A stretch of DNA of 64,000 nucleotides from Myxococcota bacterium (GCA_039030075.1 JBCCEW010000007.1:124001-188000), one strand, 5' to 3'; positions 8,546 through 16,952 are shown, counted from the first letter of the stretch. Program-made: numbers and translations. The notes: generated by a model from the sequence alone, not told the origin.

Positions 8546-9568
8546 CTAGTCGGCGAGGAAGCCGAGTTGGCGATCCGCGGCGTCGGCGTCGAAGTCCTCG
8601 AACTGGATCAGGCCGAGCTTCGTATAGGCCTCGCGCACCTTCGGCGTGAGCAGCCCGAGCTTCTTCAGGTTCGGGACGATGCGCTGGAAGAGCATGCTGC
8701 GGAAGGCCTTCCCGATCTCGGACTCGAGCACGACCTTCTGCACTTCCTTCTCGTTCCATCCCATGAGGTGCGCCAGGTCGGAGCCGACCAGCCGGTCGCG
8801 CATCAGCTCGGATGCGTAGATGATGAAGTCCTCGCGGTCGGCGAGCTCGTTCGCGGGCATGTCCTTGTAGTAGTCGCGAAGCGAGAGCACGCCGAACGCC
8901 ACGTGCCGAGACTCGTCGCGCATCACGTACTTGAGGAGCTCCTTCAAGAGTGGCTCCTGGGCGATCTGGAACAGGTTGCCGAAAGCCGCCATTGCGAGGC
9001 CCTCGATCAGGATCTGCATGCCCAGATACTTGAAGTCCCAGCGGCTGTCCTGGATGGTGGCGTCGAGCAGCTCCTTCAGGTTGGCGTTGATCGGCCACTC
9101 CCACTCGAGCTTCTCGTGGACGTAGCGACTGAACACTTCGACGTGGCGTGCCTCGTCCATCGTCTGCGAGCTGGCGTAGTACTTCGCGTCGACCCAGGGC
9201 ACGCCGCCGACGAGCTGGGACGCGACGATCATGGCGCCCTGCTCGCCGTGCAGGAACTGGGAGAGCTGGAGCGCGAGCTGCCCGTGCTGGACCTTCGCCC
9301 GCTCCTTCGCATCGAGCTTCTGGTAGGGGCCGTAGTCGTGCAGCGGGTTGATCGCCGCGGGCACGATCTCGCTCTCGGGCTCGACGTGGGTGTCCCAGGC
9401 GAGCTGGGTGGTGCCGTTCCACTGCTCGCGCTTCGACTTCTCGTAGAGGTCGCGGAGCCCTTCCTTGACGCTGCCGTAGTTCCAGGCGTAGCTCGAATCG
9501 AAAGACACGAGGATCGTCTCGAGCTCTTCGTCGATCCCGTCCAGCGTGTTCACCACCGGGTTGGCCAT
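8546..9568 (-). CDS. Diiron ferritin-like oxygenase (RNR-R2/AurF-like fold)
   Basis: Ferritin-like protein of 340 residues with a four-helix bundle carrying a full set of diiron ligands: Glu109 (HGEQGAM), Glu139 and His142 (DEARH), Glu189 (LIEGLAM) and Glu219 with His222 (DESRH). This spacing is that of ribonucleotide-reductase-R2-like oxygenases and N-oxygenases rather than storage ferritin. The start ATG at 9568 has a purine-rich site (GAAGGAGAACGCG) just upstream. It is transcribed alone toward the molybdopterin gene. A long 604-base region with a strong hairpin lies upstream. The substrate is unknown; hydroxylation or desaturation of a lipid or carboxylic acid is possible. Confidence 0.85.
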   Translation of the reverse strand: MANPVVNTLDGIDEELETILVSFDSSYAWNYGSVKEGLRDLYEKSKREQWNGTTQLAWDTHVEPESEIVPAAINPLHDYGPYQKLDAKERAKVQHGQLALQLSQFLHGEQGAMIVASQLVGGVPWVDAKYYASSQTMDEARHVEVFSRYVHEKLEWEWPINANLKELLDATIQDSRWDFKYLGMQILIEGLAMAAFGNLFQIAQEPLLKELLKYVMRDESRHVAFGVLSLRDYYKDMPANELADREDFIIYASELMRDRLVGSDLAHLMGWNEKEVQKVVLESEIGKAFRSMLFQRIVPNLKKLGLLTPKVREAYTKLGLIQFEDFDADAADRQLGFLAD

Positions 9569-10172
9569 GGTCGCGTTCTCCTTCGCCAGAGCCCCTGGGC
9601 GCGGGAGCCCTCAACGAGCGTCGCGGATCCCAAGGTCGCCAGCAAGCGCGAGACCGTCGCGCGCATAGGCCCTGAAGCGCGATCGACGAAGCGTCTCGGC
9701 GCCCCGAAAAGGGCGACGCCCGAGAGAGCCAAGACTCTCCCGGGCGTCGAAGGTTCCAGCGAAGAACGGCGGGCTCCACCTCGCGTGCACCGCGCGTTCC
9801 CACGTCTCGCCGACGCCGCGCACCACGTGCGTTCGTCGCCAGGACGTTCGTATGCTCGTCTGCCGACCCACGGGATCGCGGCCTAGGGCGCGATCGACCA
9901 CGGAACGAGCACACGCTGTGTTGGGGACCTCCACTGGAACCAGAACCGGCGCCGAGGATACGCAGACGCCGGGTTCGCGATCAATCGAAAACCGACACAC
10001 CGGACCGATTCCCGACCGGCAACCCGCTCGCACCGACGGTGATTTTCCCCTTTTCCGTCGGAGACCTAGCGGATGAGTTACCGGTCGCTTGGGAACCGGG
10101 GCGTTCGGTGGTAAAAAGGGAGGCGAAGCTGCGCAGGCTGCTTTCGCTCTCCGGAGCGAGTCAGGGTTTCCC
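9569..10172. other. Intergenic region with hairpins, divergent promoters expected
   Basis: A 604-base gap between the divergent diiron-oxygenase and CBS-protein genes. No convincing gene is seen: the open frames on both strands lack family resemblance and start signals. It contains a 15-bp stem at 9714-9749, GATCGCG/CGCGATC near 9880, the arms CCGACGG/CCGTCGG at 10033-10061 separated by a T/C-rich loop, and a small CGCTC/GAGCG hairpin at 10145-10158 just before the CBS gene ribosome-binding site. These are probably leader structures of the two flanking transcripts. Confidence 0.5.
9714..9749. promoter_or_regulatory. 15-bp hairpin in the diiron-oxygenase leader
   Basis: CGACGCCCGAGAGAG (9714-9728) pairs with CTCTCCCGGGCGTCG (9735-9749) with one mismatch and a 6-base loop CCAAGA. 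On the minus strand the stem is followed by CCCTTTTC, so it could act as an attenuator or processed 5' leader about 145 bases ahead of the ferritin-like oxygenase start. Confidence 0.45.
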
Positions 10173-10721
10173 ATGGTTTACGTACGCGACGATCTCGGCG
10201 ACGAGAGCTACTACGAGCAAACCCGGCGACAGACCGAGGGCTTCGACGCCGGTCTCTTGCGCGAGCCCCTGGGCGTCGTCCCCGCACAACGTCCGATCAC
10301 GCTCGCGCCGGATGCGAACGTCACCGAAGCCATGCGCATGATGCAGCGAGAGCACCGCGGCTGCGTCCTGGTCACCGACGACGGCACGATCGAGACGAAG
10401 CTCACGGGGATCTTCACCGAACGCGACGTGCTCTTCCGGATCGTCGACCGGGGTCGCAACCCGGCGGCACTGCCGATCGGCGACGTCATGACCGCCGACC
10501 CGGAGACGCTGTCGATCCACGCCACCGTCGCCTACGTCTTGAACAAGATGTCCGTCGGCGGCTTCCGCCACGTGCCCGTCGTGGACGACGAGCGCCGACC
10601 CGCTTGTGTGATCTCGGTGCGCGACGTCGTCAACTTCCTCGTCGACGCGTTTCCGAGGGAGATCCTGAATCTCCCGGCCGAGCCCGAGCCCGAGCCGCCG
10701 CGGTCACGAGAGGGCGCCTAG
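10173..10721 (+). CDS. Tandem CBS-domain protein
   Basis: Protein of 182 residues made of two CBS domains (about residues 36-93 and 101-158). The blocks GCVLVTD...GIFTERDVL and GFRHVPVVDDERRPACVISVRDVV are characteristic of Bateman modules, which bind adenine nucleotides and act as energy sensors. No effector domain is fused. The start at 10173 follows CAGGG by 7 bases; an in-frame ATG 28 codons upstream adds only low-complexity sequence. The C-terminus is Pro/Glu-rich. It is followed 54 bases later by the E2-like gene, so the two may be co-transcribed. Confidence 0.82.
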   Translation: MVYVRDDLGDESYYEQTRRQTEGFDAGLLREPLGVVPAQRPITLAPDANVTEAMRMMQREHRGCVLVTDDGTIETKLTGIFTERDVLFRIVDRGRNPAALPIGDVMTADPETLSIHATVAYVLNKMSVGGFRHVPVVDDERRPACVISVRDVVNFLVDAFPREILNLPAEPEPEPPRSREGA

Positions 10722-10775
10722 GGTCGACCGCGCCGCCTGCTCCCGAAGACGGAGCGGGGGTCACAGGGGGGACGC

Positions 10776-11621
10776 ATGTTCGGACGCCGGCCCGACGCCC
10801 GGCTGGTGACGGATCTCGCGCCGGTGCGGCGCATCCTGCCCCACGTCTCGCCGCGTCGGAACGACTCGGTGTTCCATCTGGAGCAGCAGGTCGACGTCGA
10901 GGCGGCCCTCGAGTTCCTCGACAAGCACAACCTGAGCCGGCCGTCGGACCGTCCCGCCACCCTCTTCCATCTGCTGCTGCGATCGCTCTCCCAGGGCTTC
11001 GTCCTCCGCCCGGGCGTCAACCGCTTCGTGAAGGGCGGCCGCCTCTGGGAGCACGACTCGATCCAGCTGACCTTCTCGGCGAAGCGAGAGCTCGTCGACG
11101 GCTCGCCGCTCTTGATCCTGAAGCGGCGCTGCGACCCCGAACACGAGAGCCTCGACGACCTCGTCGACGACGTCTACGCGCGACTCCTCCCGGCCCGCGA
11201 CGGCGAGGTCCTCACCAGCGACCGCGAAGCCTCGCTCCTCGTCCGGCTTCCCGCGTTCCTCACCGCGTGGCTGGTGCGCGGCGCGGATTGGCTCGATCAC
11301 TTCGGACTGCTCCCGCGCGCCCTCATCGAACCGGATCCGCATTTCACGTCGCTCTTCGTGGCGAACCTCGGCTCGGTCGGACACGACGCGGGGTTCCACC
11401 ATCTATGGGAGCGCGGCACCTGCTCGTCCTTCTGCGTGATGGGACGTGTGCAACCGGGTCCCTCGGGTCGAAGACGCGTGAAGCTCTGCTGGACCTACGA
11501 CGAGCGCATCGAAGACGGGCTCTACTCGTACGGCTATACGAATGGGGTCCAGGAGCGACTCGAACGTCCCGAGCTCCTGCTCGAACCGCCGTCGGCTCTC
11601 GACGACGCGACACCCACCTGA
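10776..11621 (+). CDS. Stand-alone E2/CAT-like acyltransferase-fold protein
   Basis: Protein of 281 residues that appears to have the 2-oxoacid-dehydrogenase E2 / chloramphenicol-acetyltransferase fold. TSLFVANLGSVGHDAGFHHL resembles the E2 segment FTISNLGxxG. Residues 242-248 (DERIEDG) occupy the place of the catalytic DHRxxDG, with His replaced by Glu. There is no lipoyl or E1-binding domain, and no E1 or E3 gene nearby. If the alignment is right, the catalytic His is lost and the protein is either inactive as an acyltransferase or uses other chemistry. A GGGGGGACGC stretch precedes the ATG. Confidence 0.6.
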   Translation: MFGRRPDARLVTDLAPVRRILPHVSPRRNDSVFHLEQQVDVEAALEFLDKHNLSRPSDRPATLFHLLLRSLSQGFVLRPGVNRFVKGGRLWEHDSIQLTFSAKRELVDGSPLLILKRRCDPEHESLDDLVDDVYARLLPARDGEVLTSDREASLLVRLPAFLTAWLVRGADWLDHFGLLPRALIEPDPHFTSLFVANLGSVGHDAGFHHLWERGTCSSFCVMGRVQPGPSGRRRVKLCWTYDERIEDGLYSYGYTNGVQERLERPELLLEPPSALDDATPT

Positions 11622-11668
11622 GCAACCGAACCGGGCTTGTGCGAAGCTGTCCAACGACGGAGGGTGGG

Positions 11669-12364
11669 ATGGCTTCGGGATCCGGTACCGGCGCAGCCCG
11701 GGACACCCGGTTGCGGAGCGACGACGGACGCTTGGTGCGCGGGCGGAAGAGTCGCGCGCGCATCCGAGCGGCGGCACGCAAGTTGTTTCGCGAGCGTGGC
11801 TTCGACGGTACGACCTTGCGCGCGATCGCGGCCGAGGCCGAGATGGGCGCCAGCTCGATCTACCGCCACGTTGCCTCGAAGCACGAGCTGCTGGTCCTGG
11901 AACTCGCGGAGCTCCAGGAAGAGGCGTGGCTCCAGTTCCGCAAGCGCGACGATCGCGGCGCCGCGACGGCCTCGCGCGTGCGGGACTTCCTCGACGTCCA
12001 GCACGGTCTGCTCGCCTCGAACGCCGACCTGGTGGTGATCGCCCTGCGGGCCACCACCTACCCGGACGCTCCCGTCGCGCGGCGCGCCCTGGCACTGCAG
12101 GACCGTACGATCGGCCTGCTCACCGAGATCCTGCAGTCCGGTCGACGCGATCTCGCACCGGGAATCGAGCCCCTGGCCGCCGCGCGGGCGCTGTTCCACG
12201 CAGCCAGCGGAGCTCGCATCAGCTGGGCGAATGGCCTCGTCTCCGAACAGGGGTGCCGCCGGGCGGTCGACGAGTGCGTCGCCCTGCTCTTCCGTGGGCT
12301 CTCGGTGGGTGCGCGCCCGGAACCGACGCGGCCCCTCCCGGCGCCACCTCCCGACGCGCCCTGA
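11669..12364 (+). CDS. TetR/AcrR family transcriptional regulator
   Basis: Repressor of 231 residues. The N-terminal helix-turn-helix (about 37-75, TTLRAIAAEAEMGASSIYRHV) is typical TetR; the rest is an all-helical ligand domain. The start ATG at 11669 has GGAGGG five bases upstream. About 25 basic, disordered residues precede the helix-turn-helix. It is convergent with the gamma-carbonic anhydrase gene. The ligand is unknown; acyl-CoA-type ligands are common for TetR proteins near fatty-acid or steroid catabolic genes, so it is a candidate regulator of the operon at 17.6-24 kb (inference). Confidence 0.88.
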   Translation: MASGSGTGAARDTRLRSDDGRLVRGRKSRARIRAAARKLFRERGFDGTTLRAIAAEAEMGASSIYRHVASKHELLVLELAELQEEAWLQFRKRDDRGAATASRVRDFLDVQHGLLASNADLVVIALRATTYPDAPVARRALALQDRTIGLLTEILQSGRRDLAPGIEPLAAARALFHAASGARISWANGLVSEQGCRRAVDECVALLFRGLSVGARPEPTRPLPAPPPDAP

Positions 12365-12405
12365 GCCCTTCCCTGACTGGCGCGGGCTCCCGCGCCGAGC
12401 CCTCA
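12362..12405. terminator. Bidirectional hairpin between convergent genes
   Basis: GGCGCGGG (12379-12386) and CCCGCGCC (12389-12396) form a perfect 8-bp GC stem. It is nested between CTGAG and CTCAG, which carry the stop codons of the TetR gene (TGA) and of the gamma-carbonic anhydrase gene (TGA on the minus strand). It is placed to end both convergent transcripts; there is no U-tract. Confidence 0.5.
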
Positions 12406-12969
12406 GAGGTCTGCGTCGCGCTCGATCTCGGCCGCCTTGGCCTCGAGCCAGCGGCGGTAGTCGGGCCCGGTCCAGGCGCGCTGCTCGCCGTTGCGCGTAC
12501 GCTCGGCGTTGTAGTGGTACTGCCAGGCGTTGAGGCGGTTCGCGCGTGCGGAGTCGCGCTCGGCAATCACCTTCGCAGGAACGCCCGCAATGATCGAGCC
12601 GGGCGGATACTCGCGGCCCTCGGGCACCATCGCGCCGCCCGCGACGATCGACCCCTTCCCGATCACCGCTCCGTCCATGATGACGGCGTTGATGCCGACC
12701 AGACAGTGATCCTCGATCGTGCAGCCGTGCACCGTGGCGTGGTGGGTGATCGAGCAGAACGCGCCGATCCGCGTCGGGAACTCGTACCCGATGTGGATCA
12801 TCACGAAGTCCTGGATGTTCGACATGCGGCCGACTTCGATCTCGTGGCACTCGGCGCGCATCACGACGTTGTGCCAGACGGAGACATCGGCCGCGAGGGT
12901 GATCTTGCCGGTCAGCTCCGCGGTCGGTGCGATCCAGCAGGACGGGTCGATGGTCTGCAGGTCGCTCAC
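12403..12969 (-). CDS. Gamma-carbonic-anhydrase-like hexapeptide-repeat protein
   Basis: Left-handed beta-helix protein of 188 residues. Zinc ligand candidates are His59 (VMIH), His76 (ITHH) and His81 (TVHGC), in the spacing of the gamma-carbonic anhydrase / YrdA-PaaY family. Hexapeptide turns run through about residue 140, followed by a helical tail (NRLNAWQYHYNAERTR). The GTG start overlaps the TGA stop of the upstream M20 gene (GTGA), so translation is coupled. Members close to PaaY act as CoA-thioester hydrolases or carbonic anhydrases; which applies here is not clear. Confidence 0.85.
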   Translation of the reverse strand: MSDLQTIDPSCWIAPTAELTGKITLAADVSVWHNVVMRAECHEIEVGRMSNIQDFVMIHIGYEFPTRIGAFCSITHHATVHGCTIEDHCLVGINAVIMDGAVIGKGSIVAGGAMVPEGREYPPGSIIAGVPAKVIAERDSARANRLNAWQYHYNAERTRNGEQRAWTGPDYRRWLEAKAAEIERDADL

Positions 12970-14162
12970 GCCCCGGCCTCGAAGATGGCCTGGCTGCGCG
13001 CGCGCAGATCCGGGTCGACGAGGTAGTCGAGCGCCGTCATCGCGAGAGACTTCGCGCCATCGATCGCCGCCGCGTCTCCCATCTCCGAGCCCGCCCACTC
13101 GGCGAACTCGGGGTTGTGGATGGTGCAGTGCGGTGGCGCTGCCGCCAGCATCGGATGGATCGACGGGACACGATGGCTCACGTTGCCCATGTCCGTGCTC
13201 CCCTGCATGCCATCGGGCAGCTTGTCGTAGGGGAAGAACTCGCGGCCGAGCGCTTCCGCGTTGTGACGGAACGCTTCCGCGAGCGGCTCGTTGTATCGGA
13301 TGTCCAGGTAGTCGGCCTCGCCCCAGACGAGGTCGAGCTCGGCTCCGGTCGCCTCAGCGCCCGCACGGAAGCAGCCTTCGACGCGCGGTTTCAGCTCCAG
13401 GAGTTCGGCCTTGGTCGCGGCGCGGACATAGAAGCGCCCGGCCGCGCGGTCCGGGACCACGTTGGGTGCCTGCCCACCGTCGGTGATGATGCCGTGGATG
13501 CGTTCGGTGGATTTGATGTGCTGGCGCAGCGCGGCGATCCCCTGGTACGCGACGACGAGTGCGTCGAGGGCATTGATGCCCCGCTCGGGCATGGCCGACG
13601 CGTGCGCCGTTCGGCCCCGGTAGACCACTTCGGCTTCCGACATGCACACGCAGGGCATGTTCACCAGGTTGACGCTCGCCGGGTGCATCATCATCGCGGC
13701 GTCGACGCCTTCGAGGGCCCCCTTCCGCACCATCAGCTCCTTGCCACAGCCGTGCTCTTCCGCGGGCGTCCCCAACACCCGCACCCGGCCCGGCAGCCGC
13801 TCGCCGAGGGCCGCCAGGGCGATGCCCGCGCCGACCCCGGAGGTCGCGATCAAGTTGTGCCCGCAGGCGTGCCCCACGTCGGGGAGGGCATCGTATTCGG
13901 CCAGGACGGCCACCGTCGGCGGCTGGCTGGCACCGGCGCCGCCGAAGTCCGCCGAGAAGGCGGTCTCGAGGCCGTAGGCCGGTGCCTCGACGTCCAGACC
14001 CGCGCTGCGAAGCCATCCGACCAGGTGTTTCGCCGCTTCGTGCTCCTGGAACGCGAGCTCGGGATGGGCGTGAATGGCGCGGGATATCCGCAGGAGCTCG
14101 GGCCGCAGCCGCTCGACGGTCTCGCAGACTTCGCGCTTCAGCGCCTCGAGGTCCTGGGTCAT
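12966..14162 (-). CDS. M20 family metallo-amidohydrolase
   Basis: Zinc/cobalt-dependent aminoacylase-like hydrolase of 398 residues. Family motifs are DVGHACGHN (residues 95-103, metal ligands), EEHGCGK (135-141, general base Glu) and a dimerisation domain around 180-290. Its closest look is to amidohydrolases of the p-aminobenzoyl-glutamate/hippurate hydrolase type. The start at 14162 is preceded by GGAGGAG. It forms a translationally coupled pair with the gamma-carbonic-anhydrase-like gene. It cleaves an N-acyl amide bond; the exact substrate is unknown. Confidence 0.87.
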   Translation of the reverse strand: MTQDLEALKREVCETVERLRPELLRISRAIHAHPELAFQEHEAAKHLVGWLRSAGLDVEAPAYGLETAFSADFGGAGASQPPTVAVLAEYDALPDVGHACGHNLIATSGVGAGIALAALGERLPGRVRVLGTPAEEHGCGKELMVRKGALEGVDAAMMMHPASVNLVNMPCVCMSEAEVVYRGRTAHASAMPERGINALDALVVAYQGIAALRQHIKSTERIHGIITDGGQAPNVVPDRAAGRFYVRAATKAELLELKPRVEGCFRAGAEATGAELDLVWGEADYLDIRYNEPLAEAFRHNAEALGREFFPYDKLPDGMQGSTDMGNVSHRVPSIHPMLAAAPPHCTIHNPEFAEWAGSEMGDAAAIDGAKSLAMTALDYLVDPDLRARSQAIFEAGA

Positions 14163-14258
14163 GCGCTCCTCCGCGTTGCATCCCCGGCACGGTAAGCCTA
14201 TCTCAGATGCCCCGTCTCGGGCGCGACGCCCGTCGGAAGTGAGGTCCGAACCCCTGCC

Positions 14259-15248
14259 ATGCGTGCCATCGTCGTCGAGAAACCGACCCCCCACTCCGAG
14301 CTCCGCGTAGGCGAAGCTCCCGAACCGACCGTGGGCCCGCGCGACGTGAAACTGGAAGTGCACGCGGCCGCGTGCAACTTCTTCGACACCTTGATCGTGC
14401 AAGAGCGCTACCAGGTGAAGCCGGGCTTCCCCTTCGTTCCCGGCGGCGAAGCGGCCGGCGTCGTCATCGAGGTCGGCCGCGACGTGACGCGCTTCTCCCC
14501 CGGCGACCGGGTCCTCGCCCTCGGTTCCACGGGCGGCTACGGCGAACGCGCCGTGTTTCCCGAAGCGGCCGTCCAACCGATCCCGGATGCGATGCCCTTC
14601 GACGATGCGTCAGCGATCCCGATCACCTACCCCACCTCCTACGCCGCGCTCGTCTACCGGGCGGCGCTGCAGCCGGGCGAGACGCTGCTCGTGCACGCCG
14701 CCGCCGGCGGCGTCGGGCTCGCAGCGGTGCAGATCGGCCGGGCGCTCGGGGCGCGCGTCATCGCGACCGCCGGCGGTGCCGACAAGTGCGCCGTCACCGT
14801 CGAGGAAGGCGCGGAGGCCGCGATCGACTATCGCTCCGAGGACTTCGTCCAGCGCATCCAGCAGCTCACCGACGGTCGCGGTGCCGACGTGATCTACGAC
14901 TCGGTCGGCGGCGAGACCACCCAGAAGAGCCTCAAGTGCATCGCCTGGAACGGTCGGCTGCTGATCGTCGGGTTCGCCGGTGGCGACATTCCCGAGATCC
15001 GCGCGAACCGGATTCTGTTGAAGAACATCGCGGTCACCGGCGTGCACTGGGGCGCCTACGTCGAACACGAACCCGAGCGCGTCCCCGAGTGCTTCCGGGA
15101 GATCTTCGCGCTCTACGAACGAGGCGCGCTGCGACCCCGCATCTTCGGCGAATACCCGCTCGCCGAACTTCCCGACGCCCTCGAGCTGTTGGCCTCTCGC
15201 AAGACCCACGGAAAGCTGATCATCCACCCGCAGGAAGGCGGCGCCTAG
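14259..15248 (+). CDS. NADPH:quinone oxidoreductase-like zinc-free MDR
   Basis: Medium-chain dehydrogenase/reductase of 329 residues, cytoplasmic. The NADPH-binding loop AAAGGVGLAAVQIGRA is at about residues 147-162, after a GroES-like N-terminal domain. The structural and catalytic zinc Cys clusters are absent, as in quinone oxidoreductases. The block ADVIYDSVGGETTQ and the C-terminal KTHGKLIIHP fit the family. It is divergent from the M20 gene, with 96 bases between, and convergent with the DHS-like gene, with which it shares a hairpin containing both stop codons. Confidence 0.88.
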   Translation: MRAIVVEKPTPHSELRVGEAPEPTVGPRDVKLEVHAAACNFFDTLIVQERYQVKPGFPFVPGGEAAGVVIEVGRDVTRFSPGDRVLALGSTGGYGERAVFPEAAVQPIPDAMPFDDASAIPITYPTSYAALVYRAALQPGETLLVHAAAGGVGLAAVQIGRALGARVIATAGGADKCAVTVEEGAEAAIDYRSEDFVQRIQQLTDGRGADVIYDSVGGETTQKSLKCIAWNGRLLIVGFAGGDIPEIRANRILLKNIAVTGVHWGAYVEHEPERVPECFREIFALYERGALRPRIFGEYPLAELPDALELLASRKTHGKLIIHPQEGGA

Positions 15249-15272
15249 CAGGTTGCTGGAGAACCCTGCTAG
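15245..15272. terminator. Shared hairpin holding both stop codons of convergent genes
   Basis: CTAGCAGG (15245-15252) and CCTGCTAG (15265-15272) are perfect 8-bp inverted arms around a 12-base loop. The TAG stop of the quinone oxidoreductase gene and the TAG stop of the opposite DHS-like gene lie inside the arms. It is probably a bidirectional terminator. Confidence 0.5.
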
Positions 15273-16213
15273 CTCTCGCGCAGCGCCTCGAGGATAGCGA
15301 GGCGCAAGAGCGGCAGGTTGACCTCGTGGTGTCCGATCACCTCGAGGCCACGCGCCACGGGGCGCCCGATCACGTTGGCCCCCGTGCGGTAGTGACGCTG
15401 CATGTCGAGGTTCGCCGCCGTGACATCATCGAGAGCAACGCCCTGGTTGCGGGCAATCGAAACCAGCTTGAGGAACACCTCGGGCATGATCACGGCCGAG
15501 CCGATGTTCAACCACACGCCGCCTTCGAGTTCGGTGGCGATGCGCGCGGCGATCCGGAAGTCGATGTGGGACGCCTCGCCGACGTCCGCACCCGATACCG
15601 ACGGGTGCATGTGCACCGTGTCGGTGCCGACCCCCACGTGCACCGTGATCGGCACCTCGAGCCGCGCGCAAGCCGCCAACACCGAGTGATCGGCGTGGGG
15701 CAGCTTCTCGGCTTCGAGGCACATCGCGTGGCCGAGCCCGATGCCCTCGCGCGCCCCGCGCGTTGCAGCCCGCGCGTAGGCCTCGGCGGTCTCTCGCGCC
15801 CAGCCGAAACTCCCGTCGCGAATCGTCACTTCGACGTGCTCGCTGGTTCCCCCGATGAGCGCGATCTCGTAGTCGTGGATCACGAAGGCGCCGTTCACCG
15901 CGAGGGCGTCGATGATGCGCCGCTCCAGGAGATCGATCAGCACGGGCCCGCAGCCGACCTTCACGACGTGCCCGCCCATCGCCGCCACCACCCGAGCACC
16001 CGCGCGGTGGGATCGGGCGATGGTCTGGGCCAGCTCGCGCAGGCTCGACGCCCCCAGGAAATCGGGCAGCGATTCGAGGAACTCGCCCACCGTGGCGTCT
16101 TCCGGAGCGACCGGACGGAAGCCCTGGAGCGTCGACTTGTTGCGGCGGGCCCCCAGCGCCCGATCCTTACCGACGGAGAGATCCAGCGGTCCCGGCCGCT
16201 CACGACGACTCAT
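15269..16213 (-). CDS. Deoxyhypusine-synthase-like conserved protein
   Basis: Protein of 314 residues that resembles the deoxyhypusine synthase superfamily: the region GGHVVKVGCGPVLIDLLERR followed by IIDALAVNGAFVIHDYEIAL (about residues 80-120) matches the NAD-binding Rossmann pattern of that fold. The canonical active-site lysine block of true deoxyhypusine synthase (GGGVAKHH type) is not visible, so the product is probably not hypusine-related. The start ATG at 16213 follows AGAGGG; a longer open frame begins at 16270 but adds only basic, non-conserved residues. The function is unknown and the fold call is moderate. Confidence 0.55.
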   Translation of the reverse strand: MSRRERPGPLDLSVGKDRALGARRNKSTLQGFRPVAPEDATVGEFLESLPDFLGASSLRELAQTIARSHRAGARVVAAMGGHVVKVGCGPVLIDLLERRIIDALAVNGAFVIHDYEIALIGGTSEHVEVTIRDGSFGWARETAEAYARAATRGAREGIGLGHAMCLEAEKLPHADHSVLAACARLEVPITVHVGVGTDTVHMHPSVSGADVGEASHIDFRIAARIATELEGGVWLNIGSAVIMPEVFLKLVSIARNQGVALDDVTAANLDMQRHYRTGANVIGRPVARGLEVIGHHEVNLPLLRLAILEALRES

Positions 16214-16402
16214 CGACGGCGGCCCTCTGGGGCGTGCAGGCGAACCTGCCCCCATACGTCGACGCACCACCGCCGGGTGGGGGAACAGCGGACCCTCATG
16301 GGGGCGGAGTGGCTACGGGGTGTCGACATCGAACGACGGGCCGTACGTGGGCCCTCGACGCTAGCAAAGCTGTGCCGGCTCCGACCCGTGGCGCTGCTCT
16401 GC

Positions 16403-16430
16403 TAGGCTTCGCGGCTCCGCTTCGGCGGAG
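16403..16430 (+). promoter_or_regulatory. Probable -10 box and UUCG-capped hairpin at the 5' end of the transcript
   Basis: TAGGCT at 16403-16408 is a plausible -10 hexamer. Seven bases later CTCCGC-TTCG-GCGGAG (16415-16430) forms a 6-bp stem closed by a C(UUCG)G tetraloop, so the mRNA of the following gene would begin with a very stable hairpin, about 65 bases before its GTG. No clear -35 is seen. Confidence 0.4.
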
Positions 16431-16495
16431 TGCCCTCCCCTGACAGGGCCCCGGCCCGTGCGCCGCCCTCGCCCGTCCGAGACCAAGGAGTTGCC

Positions 16496-16930
16496 GTGAG
16501 CAGCGAAGAACAGTCGCAAGACCCCCTCCAGAGCCTCGCCGAGGTCAAGGTCGATCTGGCGAACCTGTACAAGGAAGAGGTCTTCACCGACCTGCGCATC
16601 GCCACGATCCGGCGACTGACCCCGGTGCGTCCCGACGGCACGCCCGACGAGAGCCGTCCGGCGCTCTACTCGGCCCAGACGACGCTGATGTCCCAGGCCG
16701 GGCCTCTGCCGGTCGAATCGCCGATCGAAGCGGCTTCCCTCGAAGAGGCCGCAGAGAAGTTCCCGGCCGCGATCCAGGAAGCGGTCGACCGCCTGGTCGA
16801 GGAAGCGAAGGAGATCCGGCGACGCGAGGCGTCGCGCATCGTGGTGCCCTCGGCGGTGCCGCCGGGTGGCGGTCAGGGTGGCCCGGGCGGCGGAATCATC
16901 GGCGGAGGCGGCGGCAGCGGCCTGCTCTAG
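16496..16930 (+). CDS. Conserved small protein with Gly-rich tail, function unknown
   Basis: Small acidic protein of 144 residues that I do not recognise as a named family. The GTG start has AAGGAG five bases upstream. The body reads as soluble alpha/beta (DLRIATIRRLTPVRPDG; SAQTTLMSQAGPLPVESPIE), followed by an amphipathic helix rich in Glu/Lys/Arg (about 82-115) and a terminal low-complexity Gly tail (from about 123). No signal peptide is present. The alpha/beta hydrolase gene follows after 22 bases on the same strand, probably in the same transcript. Confidence 0.7.
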   Translation: MSSEEQSQDPLQSLAEVKVDLANLYKEEVFTDLRIATIRRLTPVRPDGTPDESRPALYSAQTTLMSQAGPLPVESPIEAASLEEAAEKFPAAIQEAVDRLVEEAKEIRRREASRIVVPSAVPPGGGQGGPGGGIIGGGGGSGLL

Positions 16931-16952
16931 TGGCCACCGCCGCAAAGCCCCG

